Positions 36,270 through 49,251 of a stretch of 64,000 nucleotides of DNA are shown here, one piece after another. Within the stretch, counting starts at the first letter, position 1; each line of letters starts with the position of its first letter. Where the stretch lies: contig NC_030683.2 of NCBI RefSeq assembly GCF_000004195.4, positions 50,915,358 to 50,979,357 on the forward strand. Direction: 5' to 3'. The notes under the pieces were generated by a model. It worked only from the letters and a program-made list of their open reading frames with translations, searched no databases and was not told where the DNA came from. A program made the position numbers and the translations under genes. This stretch comes from Xenopus tropicalis (taxonomy: Eukaryota > Chordata > Amphibia > Anura > Pipidae).

Positions 36270-39200
36270 AAGATGTTTTACATGTATGTATCACAGCATA
36301 CAACGGTGTTTCCTTAACTTAAATTGGCTACAAATAACTAGGCAATTTAGTCAAACATATAGCCTGGCTGAGTACAAATCAATGCCATTTTGGGGTCAGA
36401 TCACAAACATTCTGCCCAGTAGGAAAATTCCATCTGCCAGTGGACTTCCTTGGTGGGTGCAGGTTGCATTAGCAGATGACAAAGTTAAAGGAGCTTCCTG
36501 TCAAATTGGATAGTAAGAGCTGTCACTTTGAACAAACTGAACAATAGTATGTGGCCCTACTGATGTATAGCTACATTGCACAATATCCCTGCATTCAACC
36601 TGCATACCATCAGTCAGATACCTTGAAGGGCGCAAATGCGTGGCCATCTTTATCGTGGCGCAAAAAATAGACACAATAAAAATAAAACAAAATCAATTTT
36701 TTTTCTGCATTTAGCTTCCAGCTGACTGCCTCCCTGTGCCAAAGAGATCAATGATCCCTACCTTCACGTGCAATATGATGGGCTTTGTAAAACCTGTCCC
36801 CTGGGAATATCCCCCTAGGCAAAGGCAAAAATAATTGTGGCCTTATAATCATCAATAGTTTTGTTAACAAACATTGATTTGTTTGTTCAGGACCTGTCTG
36901 GAAAGGACAATCCTTAAGTTCAATCTTATTGCAGAAATTTAGCTCTAATACTTTTTAAAATCATTCATTTAAGCTTTGCTTTGTAGCACCTTCCAGCCCT
37001 GCAGCGATAAATAATGAAAATGTTGCAGGCACTAGGTAACAGTATTTATCTCGTTGCTTTTATAGAACAATCCCCATTTTAGCCATGATGCACACAGTTC
37101 GCATAAAAATGCCATCTCCCTCTCTTTTCTTTTCCAATGATGTTGTACTCCTTCACATCATTAGAATCTCATTTAGTGTTCATTATATCCATGTTAATCA
37201 CGTTGAACTAATGTGCTGCTAAAGTAGCACTTTTTACAGAATTCTGTTATAATTTACCTATTCATTAATATGCCTTCCATTACTTTAAAGTGCTACCATA
37301 AAATTCTGGAAAGTGTCCAGCCCTCTGTTCAGTTGGAACAGCCTGGGCTATGTAAAGTCTGCAGACAGTGGGAGGATGAAACAAGGAGAAGTGGAGCAAG
37401 ACCTAATATATATGAACATAGTGCATAAAATCGAACTGCAAACCTGCTCATGTCTTAAAATTCCAAATCTGTTAATATCAGATGAGATCAATAGGCAAAT
37501 CCTTACATATAAAAGGCAATATTTCTCAGTGCAACCAAAAAGAATGCATAATCGCAGATGGCTAATAGCAACTGGCAGGTGCAGTTCATGCTGGCATGTA
37601 CCTCTTGCAAGTACGCTCAAATGTAACACTTTAATTCTGTTTATACATTTGACCATAAGACCTGCATTTCTTTTTAAACCTTGAAACTGAAATATAAAAA
37701 GTAGTAAACATGTAGAGCTTAGTCCTTTACTGACAGTTATTAGCTTGTATAAAAATCCTACCAAGGCAGGGGACTAAATGTTAGCAGGAACCAAATTAAA
37801 CATTAAAGACAAAAATGAGCTTACACATATCATATATTCTCTACCAAATGTAAGAATGCCTCATTGTTAGGATTTCTAGCAGTTAAGCGGGTGCAGAGAC
37901 AAAGAAAGAAATGTAAGAAGTCAGTACACAGGGACTAGTAGGTGGCAAGAATGGACTGGAATAGGAAGGACATAGACAACTCACACTTCTAGTGTGGTCT
38001 GATATAAGGCCTCAACTTTGCAGAAAGTCCTAAAACTGCAAGGAATGGCCCCTTATAGGAAAATCTTGCAATCTTGCAGTGCTGCCTACAAAGTATAATA
38101 GTTGGGCACATCTCCCCACCCAAATGGCATCATTTGTACTGCATATATCCCCTTCGCTTGCCAGCACCATCACATTTTCCTAAAGCAAATAGCAGCTTTT
38201 ACCCGGTGGCCATTTTTCCTCTGATACATAATCAGTTACATTTAAATCTGCAAACAACATACACACACAGACCCTTATTCATCAAGAATACAGGCTCACA
38301 CGGGCAGAATTGTCTTTGAAGTTCTGCTTTGTTTGAGCACTGTAATGGTAAAGCTGAGCTCAGGAGAAAAAAATTGAAGCAGACAGCTAGAGCTGAATTT
38401 CTATGGGAACCAGCAATGCCATCTCTTTACTGGTTGCTAGACTGGAGGGCGTGATTAGTAATCTTGGCTTAGAACAACTGAGCATGTCTGGCAAACCAGG
38501 AATCAAAGCAAATTCCTGATGGGGGCCAAGTAGGTTACAGGAGGAGAAGGAAAGCAAAGTGATTAAGGATATGTTGTAGCCTTACTATTAACCGGACAAC
38601 CAGTGTGGCAGGTATTGAAAGATTTCAAAGAGGCTATTCACTAATGTTCTTTAAAGTTCTTGCTGGATAAACGGCAGAGATATATTAAATTTAAAAAATG
38701 CACAAAACGTTTAATGAAACAACCAATGCAACCATCGGGGGGCTGCCATATTGTTCGCTGCCCCCTCCTAATGAATCTAGTTACCTACTTCTGAACCAGG
38801 GCTACTAAATCTCTTTAGATTTTGCGCTTGTGACTAGAATTTTTGCTGCGTGTGTCTTACAACTTTGTTATTTTTGATTGGTGTACCTGGATATGGTCTG
38901 AATTGCTGAGAGAGTAACCAAAAAGCTCCAATTGTATTTGTTGTTGAGCATTACTACAGAGCTTACTTTTTTTTTAGTCAGCAGTGACTTGTTTGGTGGT
39001 TTTTAAGATGACAGCGGTTGGTAGATCTTGTGATATTAAATTCCATGATTTTATTAAGGTGTTTCCTTCCTTTATAGTGTTTATTACATCTGTTATTCTA
39101 TTTCTATTGCTGGTGTTTGCTGTGTGTCTGCAGTTCGCTTGCCATAGAAGGATGTCAGCTTGAGTGGAGATTGTTTCTTTTTTGATTTGCCCATTATGCA

Positions 39201-39440
39201 AGTTAGTGGACCCTGACTGGGTAATTATCTGTGTGGTTTAATGTTGGCGTGGGTCTGTTTGCTGTAGATTTGTTATATCTGGGCCCAGAGTGCTGCTTCA
39301 ACCCTTTCATGGTTGTCCATTCACCCTACAGAGATTACTTTTATTTTTTACTAATATAAAATACAATTAAAATGTTGTGTGCTCTGGATAGAGCAAGTAA
39401 TTTAAGCCTGTACTCTAAACAAAGTAAATCATATTTGTTT
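36270..39440. other. Intronic, mostly unique DNA
   Basis: No complete transposon recognised. Fragments of GGAGAAGGAAAG type near 38.54 kb suggest a T2 remnant. Overlapping open frames at 37.31-37.76 kb on both strands look like chance. Confidence 0.4.
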
Positions 39441-39451
39441 TTATTGCATAG

Positions 39452-39610
<159 letters not shown>

Positions 39611-40276
39611 TAAGTGATCATTTAAGTGGCTGATTTTAAACTGATGGAAAAATTATTAGTTGTAATGTGAGAAACTTCTAATTGGCTGTCTTTAGTAAGC
39701 TACATGTATATTAGGTTGGCTTCTGTGAGGACAGTCTACACTACAATTTGAATTCCATGCAGTAGGCCCCATAGAAAACAGTAACTTTATTTTTTATTCT
39801 GCAGGTATTTAACTGTAAGTTACTCATGTACTTTCAGCTACTTATAGTACTTCAGTAAATCTACCCCTGATTATTAGTAAGTAGAAGTTAGTTGGTTAGC
39901 ACTGCTGCCTTGTGTTTGAGTCTAACCTAGGGACTATGTCCAAGAAAGTACTACTGTATACTATACTATACACATGGGTATTCTTCCTGCTTTTCCTTGC
40001 GTTGGATCTTTAATGCATTTCAGGTTAGGTGATTGTAATTTTGAATAAGGTTGTATTCACTTCTGCAGGGAAGCACAGAATGCTGGTTGAATGCAATAAG
40101 TTGTGTACCACCTGTGTTTGGCACTTTCCTGCAACAGAGTTAGTAGAACGATGCTGGAAAAAAAATTGCTTTTCTTCATACATTTCCTTGTGGCGGAACA
40201 CATAAAAGATCCACCGCAGGAAGCTGCTTAAAGAAACACCCGTGTGAGAGAAGCCTAAAGGTCATCATATACTATG

Positions 40277-40490
40277 GGGCAGATGTATCAGTATTTGAGT
40301 TTAGAGCTTAAAACATAAAAACTCACCCATTGATTTTCTCTTCATTCCTATGGGATTTTTAGAAGTGTATTTATCAAATGGTAAACTCTAACTTTCACCC
40401 ATTGATAAATACACTTCAAAAAATCCCATAGGAATGAAGAGAACATGGGTGAGTTTTTATGCATAAAGCTCTAGACTCATAAATCTGCCC
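40277..40490. mobile_element. Fold-back MITE, 214 bp
   Basis: Ends GGGCAGATGTATCAG and ATAAATCTGCCC, flanked by CTATG on both sides. Long internal arms (CTCTTCATTCCTATGGGATT facing AATCCCATAGGAATGAAGAG) make most of it one palindrome. Confidence 0.8.
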
Positions 40491-40858
40491 CTATGTGAGA
40501 GAATTGTATTTATGCAATATTTACCAAAGCTGCAGGCATCCTCCCTAAATTTATTCTTGAATATTAACATTTAAGATGGAAATATATACAGTATTTTACA
40601 TTTTTCAGTGAACCAGAAAAAAATTGGTAAAAAATTTGGGAAAATGGATATGAAAATGCAGCATTGTAAATTGGTTGGACCCCACAAACAGTGTAAAATA
40701 TGTACAAGTTTTGTTGAAGTACTTTTGGTAGTACAGGGTTGCAGCAGAGCAGTACTGCAATATTACATCTGGTTCAGAGCATCTGGTATTCAGTACATGT
40801 AACATTAAAGGATACTATACAAGTGCACTGCAGCATAGGTGTGACTGATTATATAGAG

Positions 40859-41864
40859 CAGTGCTGTCCAACTTCTACGGTGCCGAGGGCCGGAATTTCT
40901 CTAGCATACATGGTGGAGGGCCGCTAATGGAAGCCAGTTTTGACCACTCCCCTTTTTGAAACCACACCCACTTCAAACCACACCTATTTTATCACAATGG
41001 TGGTAGCACAGCAAAATCCCAAATGCTTGGTCCTTACTGTGGGGATATCAACCATCATTCATATGTGAAAGAATTATGTCATATTAAGATATACCCTTAA
41101 ATTCCATATGCCTCCTCCTCCCCTGTGGATAGCAGAGCAACCCCCAGTACATAATTACACACCTTAGGGACCATTTAATGGCTATTTCCAACTGCTAACA
41201 AACTCCCACAACAAACCCCTGCCAGGTTCACCTCCCACAAGCAGCATAGGGCAAGCAGAGTATGGCACACACAGGCAGCACTCTGCCTGTCCTACCCTGC
41301 CTGTGTGTGCCATACTCTGCCTTCCCTATGCTGCCTCTGTGTGCCATACTCTGCCTGCCCTACCCTGCCTGTGTGTGCAATACTCTGCCTGCCCTACCCT
41401 GCCTGTGTGTGCCATACTCTGCCTTCCCTATGCTGCCTCTGTGTGCCATACTCTGCCTGCCCTACCCTTCCTGTGTGTGCCATACCCTCCCTGACCTATG
41501 CTGCCTGTGTGTGCCATACTCTACCTGCCCTATGCTGGCTGTATGTGCCATACTCTGCCTACAGTACCTATGTCTGAGGTGTGAAGAAGTGAACAATGGG
41601 AGTGATTACAGTCTGAGCCTGAGGTGTGAACACTGCAGGGGGTGAACAATGCAGGTATTAAAAGGTGTGAAAAACACAGGGGATTACATTTTTAAACAAT
41701 ACAGAGGGATTACAGCCTGAATCTGAGGTGAGAACCATGCAGGGGGTCAGTTAATCACAGTACTGATACCATTTAATGCTTACTCAAAGGTAAGCCATCA
41801 AAGCAGCCAGACAGGTGGGGGGCCACACAGAGGGGGGTCGCGGGCCGCCAGTTGGACAGCACTG
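40859..41864. mobile_element. hAT-type element with 34-bp minisatellite, copy 2
   Basis: Exact 8-bp duplication ATATAGAG at 40851-40858 and 41865-41872. Ends CAGTGCTGTCCAACTTC and GTTGGACAGCACTG are perfect inverted repeats of about 14 bp. Flank and tail sequences match copy 1 at 31446-32634 but the array is shorter. Confidence 0.95.
41265..41562. repeat. 34-bp minisatellite, about 9 units
   Basis: Same unit as at 31.6-32.3 kb (CCATACTCTGCCTGCCCTA), with several units reading CCTTCCCTATGCTGCCT. Open in three frames for the same arithmetic reason. Confidence 0.93.
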
Positions 41865-42330
41865 ATATAGAGGGTTGCTTCCCTGTTGCAACCAACGTTT
41901 TATTTAGAAATTTTGTTTTGAATGTCAAATTGTCTTATTTTTCTTCTTTATAGCGGAGAGAATAAAATAAACATGGAATAGAATGGGGGAGGAAAAGGTA
42001 ACTCTTTTCTCCCATATTATAACAGAAATCAATTAGCAATGTAATTACTTCAGGGCTGGTAAATGCCTTTGTGTGGATTATGTATTACAAGGGATGATTA
42101 CATTAAAATCTGTCCCAGGTATAATATTTGTCAGTATAAGTAGCTAAAACTTAATTTATATTGGTTTATTACTTTTAGAAACATAGTCATTTAAATACTT
42201 GTGATTAAAATTGACTTTAGTTTCAGATAGTCAAGTCTGAGGGCAGGGTAAGAGTAAGACGGATTTAGTCTTTTATTTTTAAAATTTACTTTTCAGTTGG
42301 ACTTATGTAGAAAAGTGCATAAACACTAAG

Positions 42331-43410
42331 GGGCCGATTCACTAAAGGTCGTTAACGCATGCGTTAAAAAGTGTTAAAGGAGACATATTGGATAAATGGG
42401 AAAAACCCTAATTTTGTAGGCAATTATGAATAATATCCGGTGCTGGTTTCACTTTGGGCTAAACATTAATCCTCTCTGTAACAATGGCCCCTTTATTGGA
42501 GCTCCCTATAGATCCTCTCACTTCTCTGTCGGAGTTTGAAATGAAGAGTGGGCGTGTCCTAACGGTCCCTGCCAGAAGCACAGTAGGAGGGGGAGAGCCA
42601 ATAACAGCCCTGCAGTCACACAAGCACAGACAGGCTTCAGTTTCCTATCAGGTCAGCCTAGCTGCTGATTGGTTCCTATCCTACAGTGCAGGGTACGGAG
42701 GGCCGCCGGCTCCCCAGCTCATCCAGAGAATTCTGCCAGCAGGAAGTGGAACAGATGGGCGGGACTAGTGGGGTTTTGGTGGAATTTCTCAATAAATCAG
42801 TTGGAAACACAACATTTTTAAGCACAATCCTTCTATATCTAGAGGAGAATAATTCACTGGTACATTTATAATTTTTATAGGATATGTCTCCTTTAATTAA
42901 TTAAGTACCGATTTATCAAAGTAATTTCACATACTTTACTACTCATATCGCATGCGCAAAAATCTCAATTATCGCATAGCATTATTTCCATCGCATTGTG
43001 GTAACTATCTAATAGTAATAATGCTAACACATAATTCACAGACATATTTTAAGCATTAAAAGCATAAAATGTTGCAAAAATTACTGTGAAACTCAACGCC
43101 TCCCAGGAGTAGGCTTTACTAAACAACATTGCAGCTGGTGATTGCAGTCGAATTTTTTCTGGAATCTAAAGAAGAGAATCAAGTATGTGTTTGCCCTAGA
43201 GTGATGCACCCTCCAGTTTTCAGGGAAATCATAATTTTCAGAGCGGTAGCTTTAAGAAAGTAACGGTTACCTGGGTAATAACGTGCACTAATATTGAGTG
43301 CTACAAAATAATGCATGAATATATTGCATGGTTATCGCTTAAAAATATGTCATCACAACATAAATAATCACAATAAAATCGCTTCTTAAGTCAGAGAGGT
43401 GTCTTTTTTG
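42331..43410. mobile_element. MITE with GGGCCGATTCACTAAAG end, split by a TTAA MITE
   Basis: Starts GGGGCCGATTCACTAAAG; after the insertion at 42378-42892 it continues with AAGTACCGATTTATCAAAG. It shares the internal block CCTAGAGTGATGCACCCTCC with the element at 63010-63644. The right terminus is truncated or degraded. Confidence 0.75.
42378..42892. mobile_element. TTAA-flanked MITE, 515 bp
   Basis: TTAA at 42374-42377 and 42893-42896. Ends AGGAGACATAT and ATATGTCTCCT are perfect inverted repeats. It is inserted into the host MITE 47 bp from its end. The body is moderately GC-rich, and its 94-codon open frame has no similarity I recognise. T2/Kolobok-type by ends, inferred. Confidence 0.92.
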
Positions 43411-44390
43411 TGAACTTTCCATGTTAATTCTCCATTGAGTTCCATTGAAGAGTGATGGATTCTTGGGACTTGAAGTGCCTCTTTTTTTTTCCTCTTTTCC
43501 AAGGAATCTGTGCGCCACCCATTATGTAAAACAGAATAATTTTAAGTTCCAGAATCCATCTATGTCCTTTGCATTGAGGTTTGCTGTATATGTTGTATTC
43601 AAGCTTGGTCAAATCAGCTGGCAGTGATCCTCTTGTAGGGTTCTTCATTTTGGACAAAAGCCTATCTGCATAGCCGCAAGAAAAAAAAAAACACAGAATA
43701 GGCGAGTTTGAATCTAGAAAGACAGTATATTTCACTGACGACAGTAAAACTGCAGTTAGGTTTCTCTGTATATTAAAAATAGAGCAAGGGTAACAGACAG
43801 AATAAGCTCTAACCCATCACAATTTTAAATAAAATATTATGAAATAATGGAATGACCTGGGCCACTTTGCTTTGTTCTATTTTTTGAACTGCAATTGGAA
43901 TTCTCGTGAAATTATACAAGCCGGCAGTATTTTTCTATTATAACAAAATACAACAAACATTGCAGAAACTTGTACTTAGCAAATATCAGAACACTTGTGT
44001 GTGCAGAACTGGAATAAATCCATTTGAGTGGGGATTTATGCACAGCCCATTAAACAGGGGGAGAGGACAAACTGTGCCAGAATAGGAAAACATGTATAGG
44101 AAAACAAAATGCTATGTACATTGAAGCCTTTGCAAAAGCAATACATTCTCTCTCAGACATGGTGTTTTGTATAAACAATATCATAATGTTTGCACATTCT
44201 CTATAACAGAATTTGTGATCTCCATATAATAAATAGACCGCAGGATCAGACTGGGCTTGAGGGACACCCCATACCCTCATGGGCCTCGCCAAGCCGGTGC
44301 CTCATCCCCACCTGCCACTCCCTGCTGCTCTCCCTCCCCTGATCATGACAAAGTATAAGGTACACATGCGGGGGGGGGTCCCCACTTTTA

Positions 44391-44520
44391 ATCAGTCTAT
44401 CAGGGTCAAAATGGGGCTGCTACCCCAGGGGCCCCCATAACCCCTCAGGGCGGGGGGGGCCCTGAAGAGGTGTGAGGGCTCCTGGGGTAGCAGCCCCAGT
44501 CTAACCCTGATAAACTGATT
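44391..44520. repeat. GC-rich inverted repeat
   Basis: Left arm 44391-44434 (AATCAGTCTATCAGGGT, GGGGCTGCTACCCCAGG) and right arm ~44478-44520 (CCTGGGGTAGCAGCCCC, ACCCTGATAAACTGATT) are reverse complements. The upstream CAGGATCAGACTGGGC at 44.24 kb may be the end of a larger hAT-like element. Confidence 0.85.
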
Positions 44521-45350
44521 CACGTGAGTGACGTCATCACGCTCATTGCGCATTGGCAAACAACTGGCGGCACACCCAGAGGACACAGAAGGGGAAATAA
44601 GTATTGTGACTGGGAGCGGCTCAGGGCACTGGAGGATCTGGTTGCAGGCGGCCTAATTTGCACACAACGGACAGTGGGCGCTTGTCTGGAGGAACCCATG
44701 GCGCCCGACTCCAGTATAAGCCAAGGGTGACTTTTTCAGCACATTTTGGGTGCTGAAAGATGTGAAAGAAAAAATAAACCATCTTGTTTCTTTACTCCAT
44801 CTTGTTCATATTATGTCATATTAGAGGGGTTTTTAAAATACAGTACATTGTATAAGAATGTTTCTTCTTGCTGTTGAACAGCTTTTTTGATGAGTCATTG
44901 AGCTTGTGACAAAGGGGCCCCATGGGTGTTGGTCAACTGGGCCTCTTTGCCTGTTCTGTTCTTAGAGATAACAGAGATAACTACTGATAAGAGTGCCTCA
45001 CAGTTAATTACGACATGTCTTGTTACATTAGATGTAGTATCAGTTAGAGACAGTTCTGTTGAAAATGTCTGGATACTGCCTTCGCACGAATAAAATGTAG
45101 CTACAAACTGGCCTATCCAACAGTTTTATCCTTGACAAAAACTAGGCTTATACTTGAGTATATACAGTAGATAGGATTGTAATTGGTTATATTGTACATA
45201 TGCTTAATATTGAATAGAAAGTGACTACAGTTAGATAGCAAGGTTATAAATAAGACGAATAGTATTTTTTCTGGTCAGTTAAGCTAGGTTTGTTAGCATA
45301 ATGTAAGATAGGGAAAGTGAACAACAAAATTGGTAGAAAATTCCCTTTTC

Positions 45351-45569
45351 AGGTGTATATTTATCAAAGGAGGTAAACTCACAGCTCTCTATTTATTCAT
45401 GTAGAATTATTAAGGTTACATTTATCAAAAGGTAAAAAGAGCACAAACTACATGTCATTCTTTGGTAAATATGTCCCTAAAGATTCTTTACAAGTGAAGA
45501 GAGATCTTGGCAGTTCCCCTCTGGTGAACTGGTTTGAACTCTATATTCGTGCTTTGATAAATATACCCC
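45351..45569. mobile_element. MITE with TTTATCAAAG ends
   Basis: AGGTGTATATTTATCAAAGG at left and CTTTGATAAATATACCCC at right are inverted. Internal GAGGTAAACTC and GAACTCTATATTC are weaker. No clear target duplication. Confidence 0.6.
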
Positions 45570-46619
45570 ACAAATGTCTGATGTTAATACTAGCTTTTCA
45601 CTGCTGTGATTTCCAGTTATGCTTGAATCAGGCCTGTATGTTAAATTGAAAATGCAGCTAACCTTTTATCATAATGCATTTGATTTTTGAAGGCATCAGT
45701 GGTCTGGAAAACTCAGCCAGTCTTTTTAATCTCCATATACTGCAATATCTTCTAATTCAGCTGTTTAGAGAAAGCTAGTGTATCAAATGTATAACACGTG
45801 TATAGAATGAAAGCTGGTATGTGCCATCTCCCACTTCTTCAAAGCAGTTTAACTATCACTTTGCATGTATCTGCATGTTATGCTCTATCAAGACCTTGCC
45901 TGTTGTAATAATATTCAGCTAATCTCTTTTTAAACCCCATTGCCAAAATTTTACCTTTTTTTTGCATTCTATAGTATTAATTATCTGATCCTGAACTGAT
46001 AGAGCTAGCTTAATTTCTTCCTGTAAAAACACAAGATTCAGATGACATATGAATGTATTAATTTACTAACATTTCACCTAAAGCCCGAGTACTCCACATC
46101 ACTTTTCATGTCTTCATGAAATACGAGTTCATATAAACCTTGGCCTGATGATAATATGCATTATGGTATGCCCTCCTTTCATATGATGGGTTTTTGCAAA
46201 AACAAACCCTACTCATACACTGTACAGAATTTTATAAACAGCAGTCCAGTAGAACATATTTAAATGCACTGTATCCCAAAGTTCACTTAGTAGTGAGTTA
46301 TATAATGTTAGGATATTTAGGATCTGATATCAGATTATAAAATGCAGTGGCGTAGCGTGGGCTTTCGTCGCCTGGGGCCGACCGGAAATTTGCCGCCCCT
46401 CTATTTAGTTATTCTTAAAAAAAAAAGACAAAATAAAAAAAGCAGCATTAAATTTTTTTTTTTTTTTTATTGAATTTGAAATGCGGTGCGCATGTCATAA
46501 TTGTCAAAAGTGGATTCAGCTGTGCGTCCGTGGCTTCCCATGGTGGCAGGGCCGCCATCAGAAATCACGGGGCCCCTCCCATCAGTACAGGACACACAGA
46601 CATAAAAAGTATTAGGGTC

Positions 46620-47345
46620 ACCCTCCCACAGTGCCCCCTAACACTATGCTGGCCAGGCCCCCCTAACGCTATTCTGGCCACGGTCCCCCCATACAACTGC
46701 CCCATAGACAGTACCCCCATACACAGTGCCCCCAATTGCCCCATACACAGTGCCCCCCACACACATTGCCTCCAATTGCCCATAGAAAGTGCCCCAATTT
46801 CCCCATAGACAGTGCCTCCAATTGCCCCATACACAGTGTCCCCATAGACAGCCCCCTCCACACAGTGCCCCCAATTGCCCTTAGACAGTGCCCCCAATAG
46901 GAAGTGCCCCCATACACAGTGCCCCAATTTCCCCATACACAGTTCCCCCATAGACAGTACCCCCCAAAGACCTTGCCCCCCCCCACAGAAAGTGCCCCCA
47001 TACACAGTGCCCCAATTGCCCCATACACAGTTCCCCCAATAGAAAGTGCCCCCATACACAGTGCCCCCAATAGCCCCATACAAAGTGCCCCCAATAGGAA
47101 GTGCCCCCATACACAGTGCCCCAATTGCCCCATACACAGTGTCCCCATAGACAATACCCCCCAAAGACCTTGCCCCCCAATAGAAAGTGCCCTCATACAC
47201 AGAGCCCCAATTGCCCCATACACAGTGCCCCCAATAGGAAGTGCCCCCATACACAATACCCCACAAAGACCTGCCCCCCCCCATGGAAAGTGCCCCAATT
47301 TCCCCATAGACAGTAGCCCCCACACAGTGCCCCCAATTTCCCCCA
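46620..47345. repeat. C-rich tandem array of ~12-30 bp words
   Basis: Built of variants of AGTGCCCCCATACACAGTG, CCCAATTGCCCCATACAC and CCCCAATAGGAAGTGCC in higher-order order; AAAGACCTTGCCCCCC recurs near 46.96 and 47.16 kb. It produces long stop-free Gly/Trp/Cys-rich frames on the - strand that are not genes. Confidence 0.9.
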
Positions 47346-47370
47346 TAGTACATACCCCCAACAGACCATC

Positions 47371-47506
47371 GGCGGCGGCTCCTTCTCTCTTACAGGCAAC
47401 AGGCGCTTCTATAAGGTTGCGCCTCGTCGCTGACGTGTGACGTCATACGCACGGGCGCAACCTTATAAAAGCGCCTGTTGCCTGTAAGAGAGAAGGAGCC
47501 GCCGCC
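47371..47506. repeat. GC-rich hairpin with ~50-bp arms
   Basis: GGCGGCGGCTCCTTCTCTCT and AGAGAGAAGGAGCCGCCGCC, then TACAGGCAACAGGCGCTT and AAGCGCCTGTTGCCTGTA, pair across a ~30-nt loop that contains GTGACGTCA, a CRE-like word. Confidence 0.9.
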
Positions 47507-47651
47507 GCCCCCCCCCCCCCCTTCTGATACGCCGCCCGGGGCCATGGCCCCCTCGGCACCCCCCTCGCTACGCCACTGATAAAATGTATTGTCTACAAAG
47601 CCCTCTCCCTATTTGGGAAATCTTTTGATGAAATAGCTATCTGTTTTTCAG

Positions 47652-47862
47652 TACGGAAGTCCAAAGCAGCTGATGAAGACCGCAAGCACAAGGCAAGGTG
47701 GGCCCGGGCTGAATATCACAGACAATCCTTACGAGCCATTCAGAAAGGCAAAGTGGCTGGGTTGAGCAATCTGTTCCAAACTGTTAATCTGAACAATGGT
47801 CAAGAATCCAGTCAGGAAAACAACAGCACATCTCAGCTCATTAAACCTCAAGTACCAGTTGG
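47652..47862 (+). CDS. sh2d4b: sh2d4b coding exon (linker before SH2)
   Basis: Acceptor CTGTTTTTCAG, donor GTAAGT. Two bases complete a Leu codon, giving LRKSKAADEDRKHKARWARA, then EYHRQSLRAIQKGKVAGLSN, then a polar, Asn/Gln/Ser-rich tail (NNGQESSQENNSTS) and KPQVPVG. The LRKSKAADE and YxxxSLxAxQKG blocks are shared with SH2D4A and SH2D4B by recall. The polar tail is likely disordered and is the least conserved part. Ends two bases into a Gly codon. The acceptor sits only 73 bp after a hAT-type element, so little of the original upstream intron remains adjacent. Confidence 0.95.
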
Positions 47863-48225
47863 GTAAGTTTTATACACTTTATGTGTTATTGCTATCTTTT
47901 AATTAACCATCTCTCACTTGGATACCTTTTTTCAATTAACTACATTAGAGAAAGAAGAATTTGTTTTAACAAAGAGGTTTACACACCATAGAATAACAGT
48001 TTTCTGCACAAACTGTACTGTGGGGGATTTTATCCTGTAAAGTAGTTCTGTTAGCTCTACCTTTGATTTTCAGAGACAATATATATATATTATGGTTTTG
48101 ATATTTAATGTTATGATTTCAGTCTTTTATTATTATTCAAAAAATGAGAATCCATTTTAAACAGCACTAAATCAGTGTAAATAAATGCTCTGATGCAAAT
48201 GCTGATGGGTTTTATAGTTCTCCCC

Positions 48226-48450
48226 TACAGGTATGGGATCGGTTATCCAGAAACCCAGATTGTGGCAAAGTATAAGGGACACACCTTTACCTTGCCCTTA
48301 ATCCTAACTTAGATTTAGTTAATCCTTATTGGAGGAAAACAGTCCTATTGGGTTAAATTTTAGTTTTAATAATTTTTTAGTAGACTTAAGGTATGGAGAT
48401 CCAAAATACAGAAAGATCCCTTATCCGCAAAACTCCTGGTCCCACCTGTA
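48226..48450 (+). mobile_element. MITE (TACAGGTATGGGATCC family), copy 5, internally deleted
   Basis: Starts TACAGGTATGGGATCGG and ends CCCACCTGTA. TAGACTTAAGGTATGGAG is retained, but about 100 bp of the middle is missing relative to copies 1 and 4. Confidence 0.85.
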
Positions 48451-48778
48451 TATGCTCCTGACTTATCTGCGTCTAAAATGATTATCACTGCATCTGCAGC
48501 TGTTCAAGAATAATGGGAGTTCAGGTTTGTTCATAAAGCTTCCAGTCCTGTAACAAATAAAGCATAAACGTAATTGCTGGTTGTTTATAGCCAGAAATTC
48601 TACTATGGCAGAGAATATTTAAAATGTGATAGGAAGTGTGATAGGAACTGTTATTGGCCTTGACTAGCATAAAGTCAATAGATGTGGACTAATTCAATGC
48701 AGTACTGATTTCTTTTCATTTTATTAAAACATTTTGATTAATGTTTAGCAATTTGTCTAGTGGTTACAAATTAACTAA

Positions 48779-48967
<189 letters not shown>

Positions 48968-49128
48968 TGAATGAACAACTATTTGAACTTCTCTGTTTTC
49001 TACTGTTATGTTCACCTACGATTTCTCTAGCCAGTTAAAAATGCCACCCATTTAAGCTTAGCATACGAGGAAAAATCCAGTAATTTTGTAAGGTTGGGCC
49101 AAGTCAGGCTTATCTGATCTGTTTACTG

Positions 49129-49251
49129 CAGAACCATTGGTTGGAACACATGGGGGCTAAAAAGCTAACGAGTGTTAAGGGGCTCAGAAGCACTCCCACA
49201 CTTTAATTTAGTCATAAATTAGCCCCCTTGTGTTCTAACCAATGGTTCTAG
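49129..49251. repeat. Inverted repeat (MITE-like)
   Basis: AGAACCATTGGTTGGAACAC and GTGTTCTAACCAATGGTTCT face each other, followed inward by GGGGGCTAA and TTAGCCCCC. Confidence 0.85.

Larger units (their letters stand above)
46345..47578. mobile_element. GC-rich hAT-type element with tandem array and hairpin
   Basis: Exact 8-bp duplication ATAAAATG at 46337-46344 and 47579-47586. Ends CAGTGGCGTAGCG and CGCTACGCCACTG are perfect inverted repeats. Contains a tandem array (46620-47345) and a hairpin (47371-47506). No transposase. Its right end lies 73 bp upstream of the sh2d4b exon at 47652. Confidence 0.95.

Noticed and set aside
37313..37764. Overlapping 123- and 138-codon frames on opposite strands
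   Set aside because: Both open on the same DNA, low-complexity-free but with no recognisable domain; most likely chance in an intron.
38974..39201. A 75-codon - strand frame resembling a polyprotein scrap
   Set aside because: Too short and no identifiable motif; could be an old transposon remnant but not supportable.
41262..41645. A 127-codon frame of similar composition
   Set aside because: Same minisatellite in the second copy of the element.
46565..47361. Two - strand frames of 230-262 codons, Gly/Trp/Cys-rich
   Set aside because: Translation of the C-rich tandem array in a hAT-type element; no conserved domain and parallel open frames.
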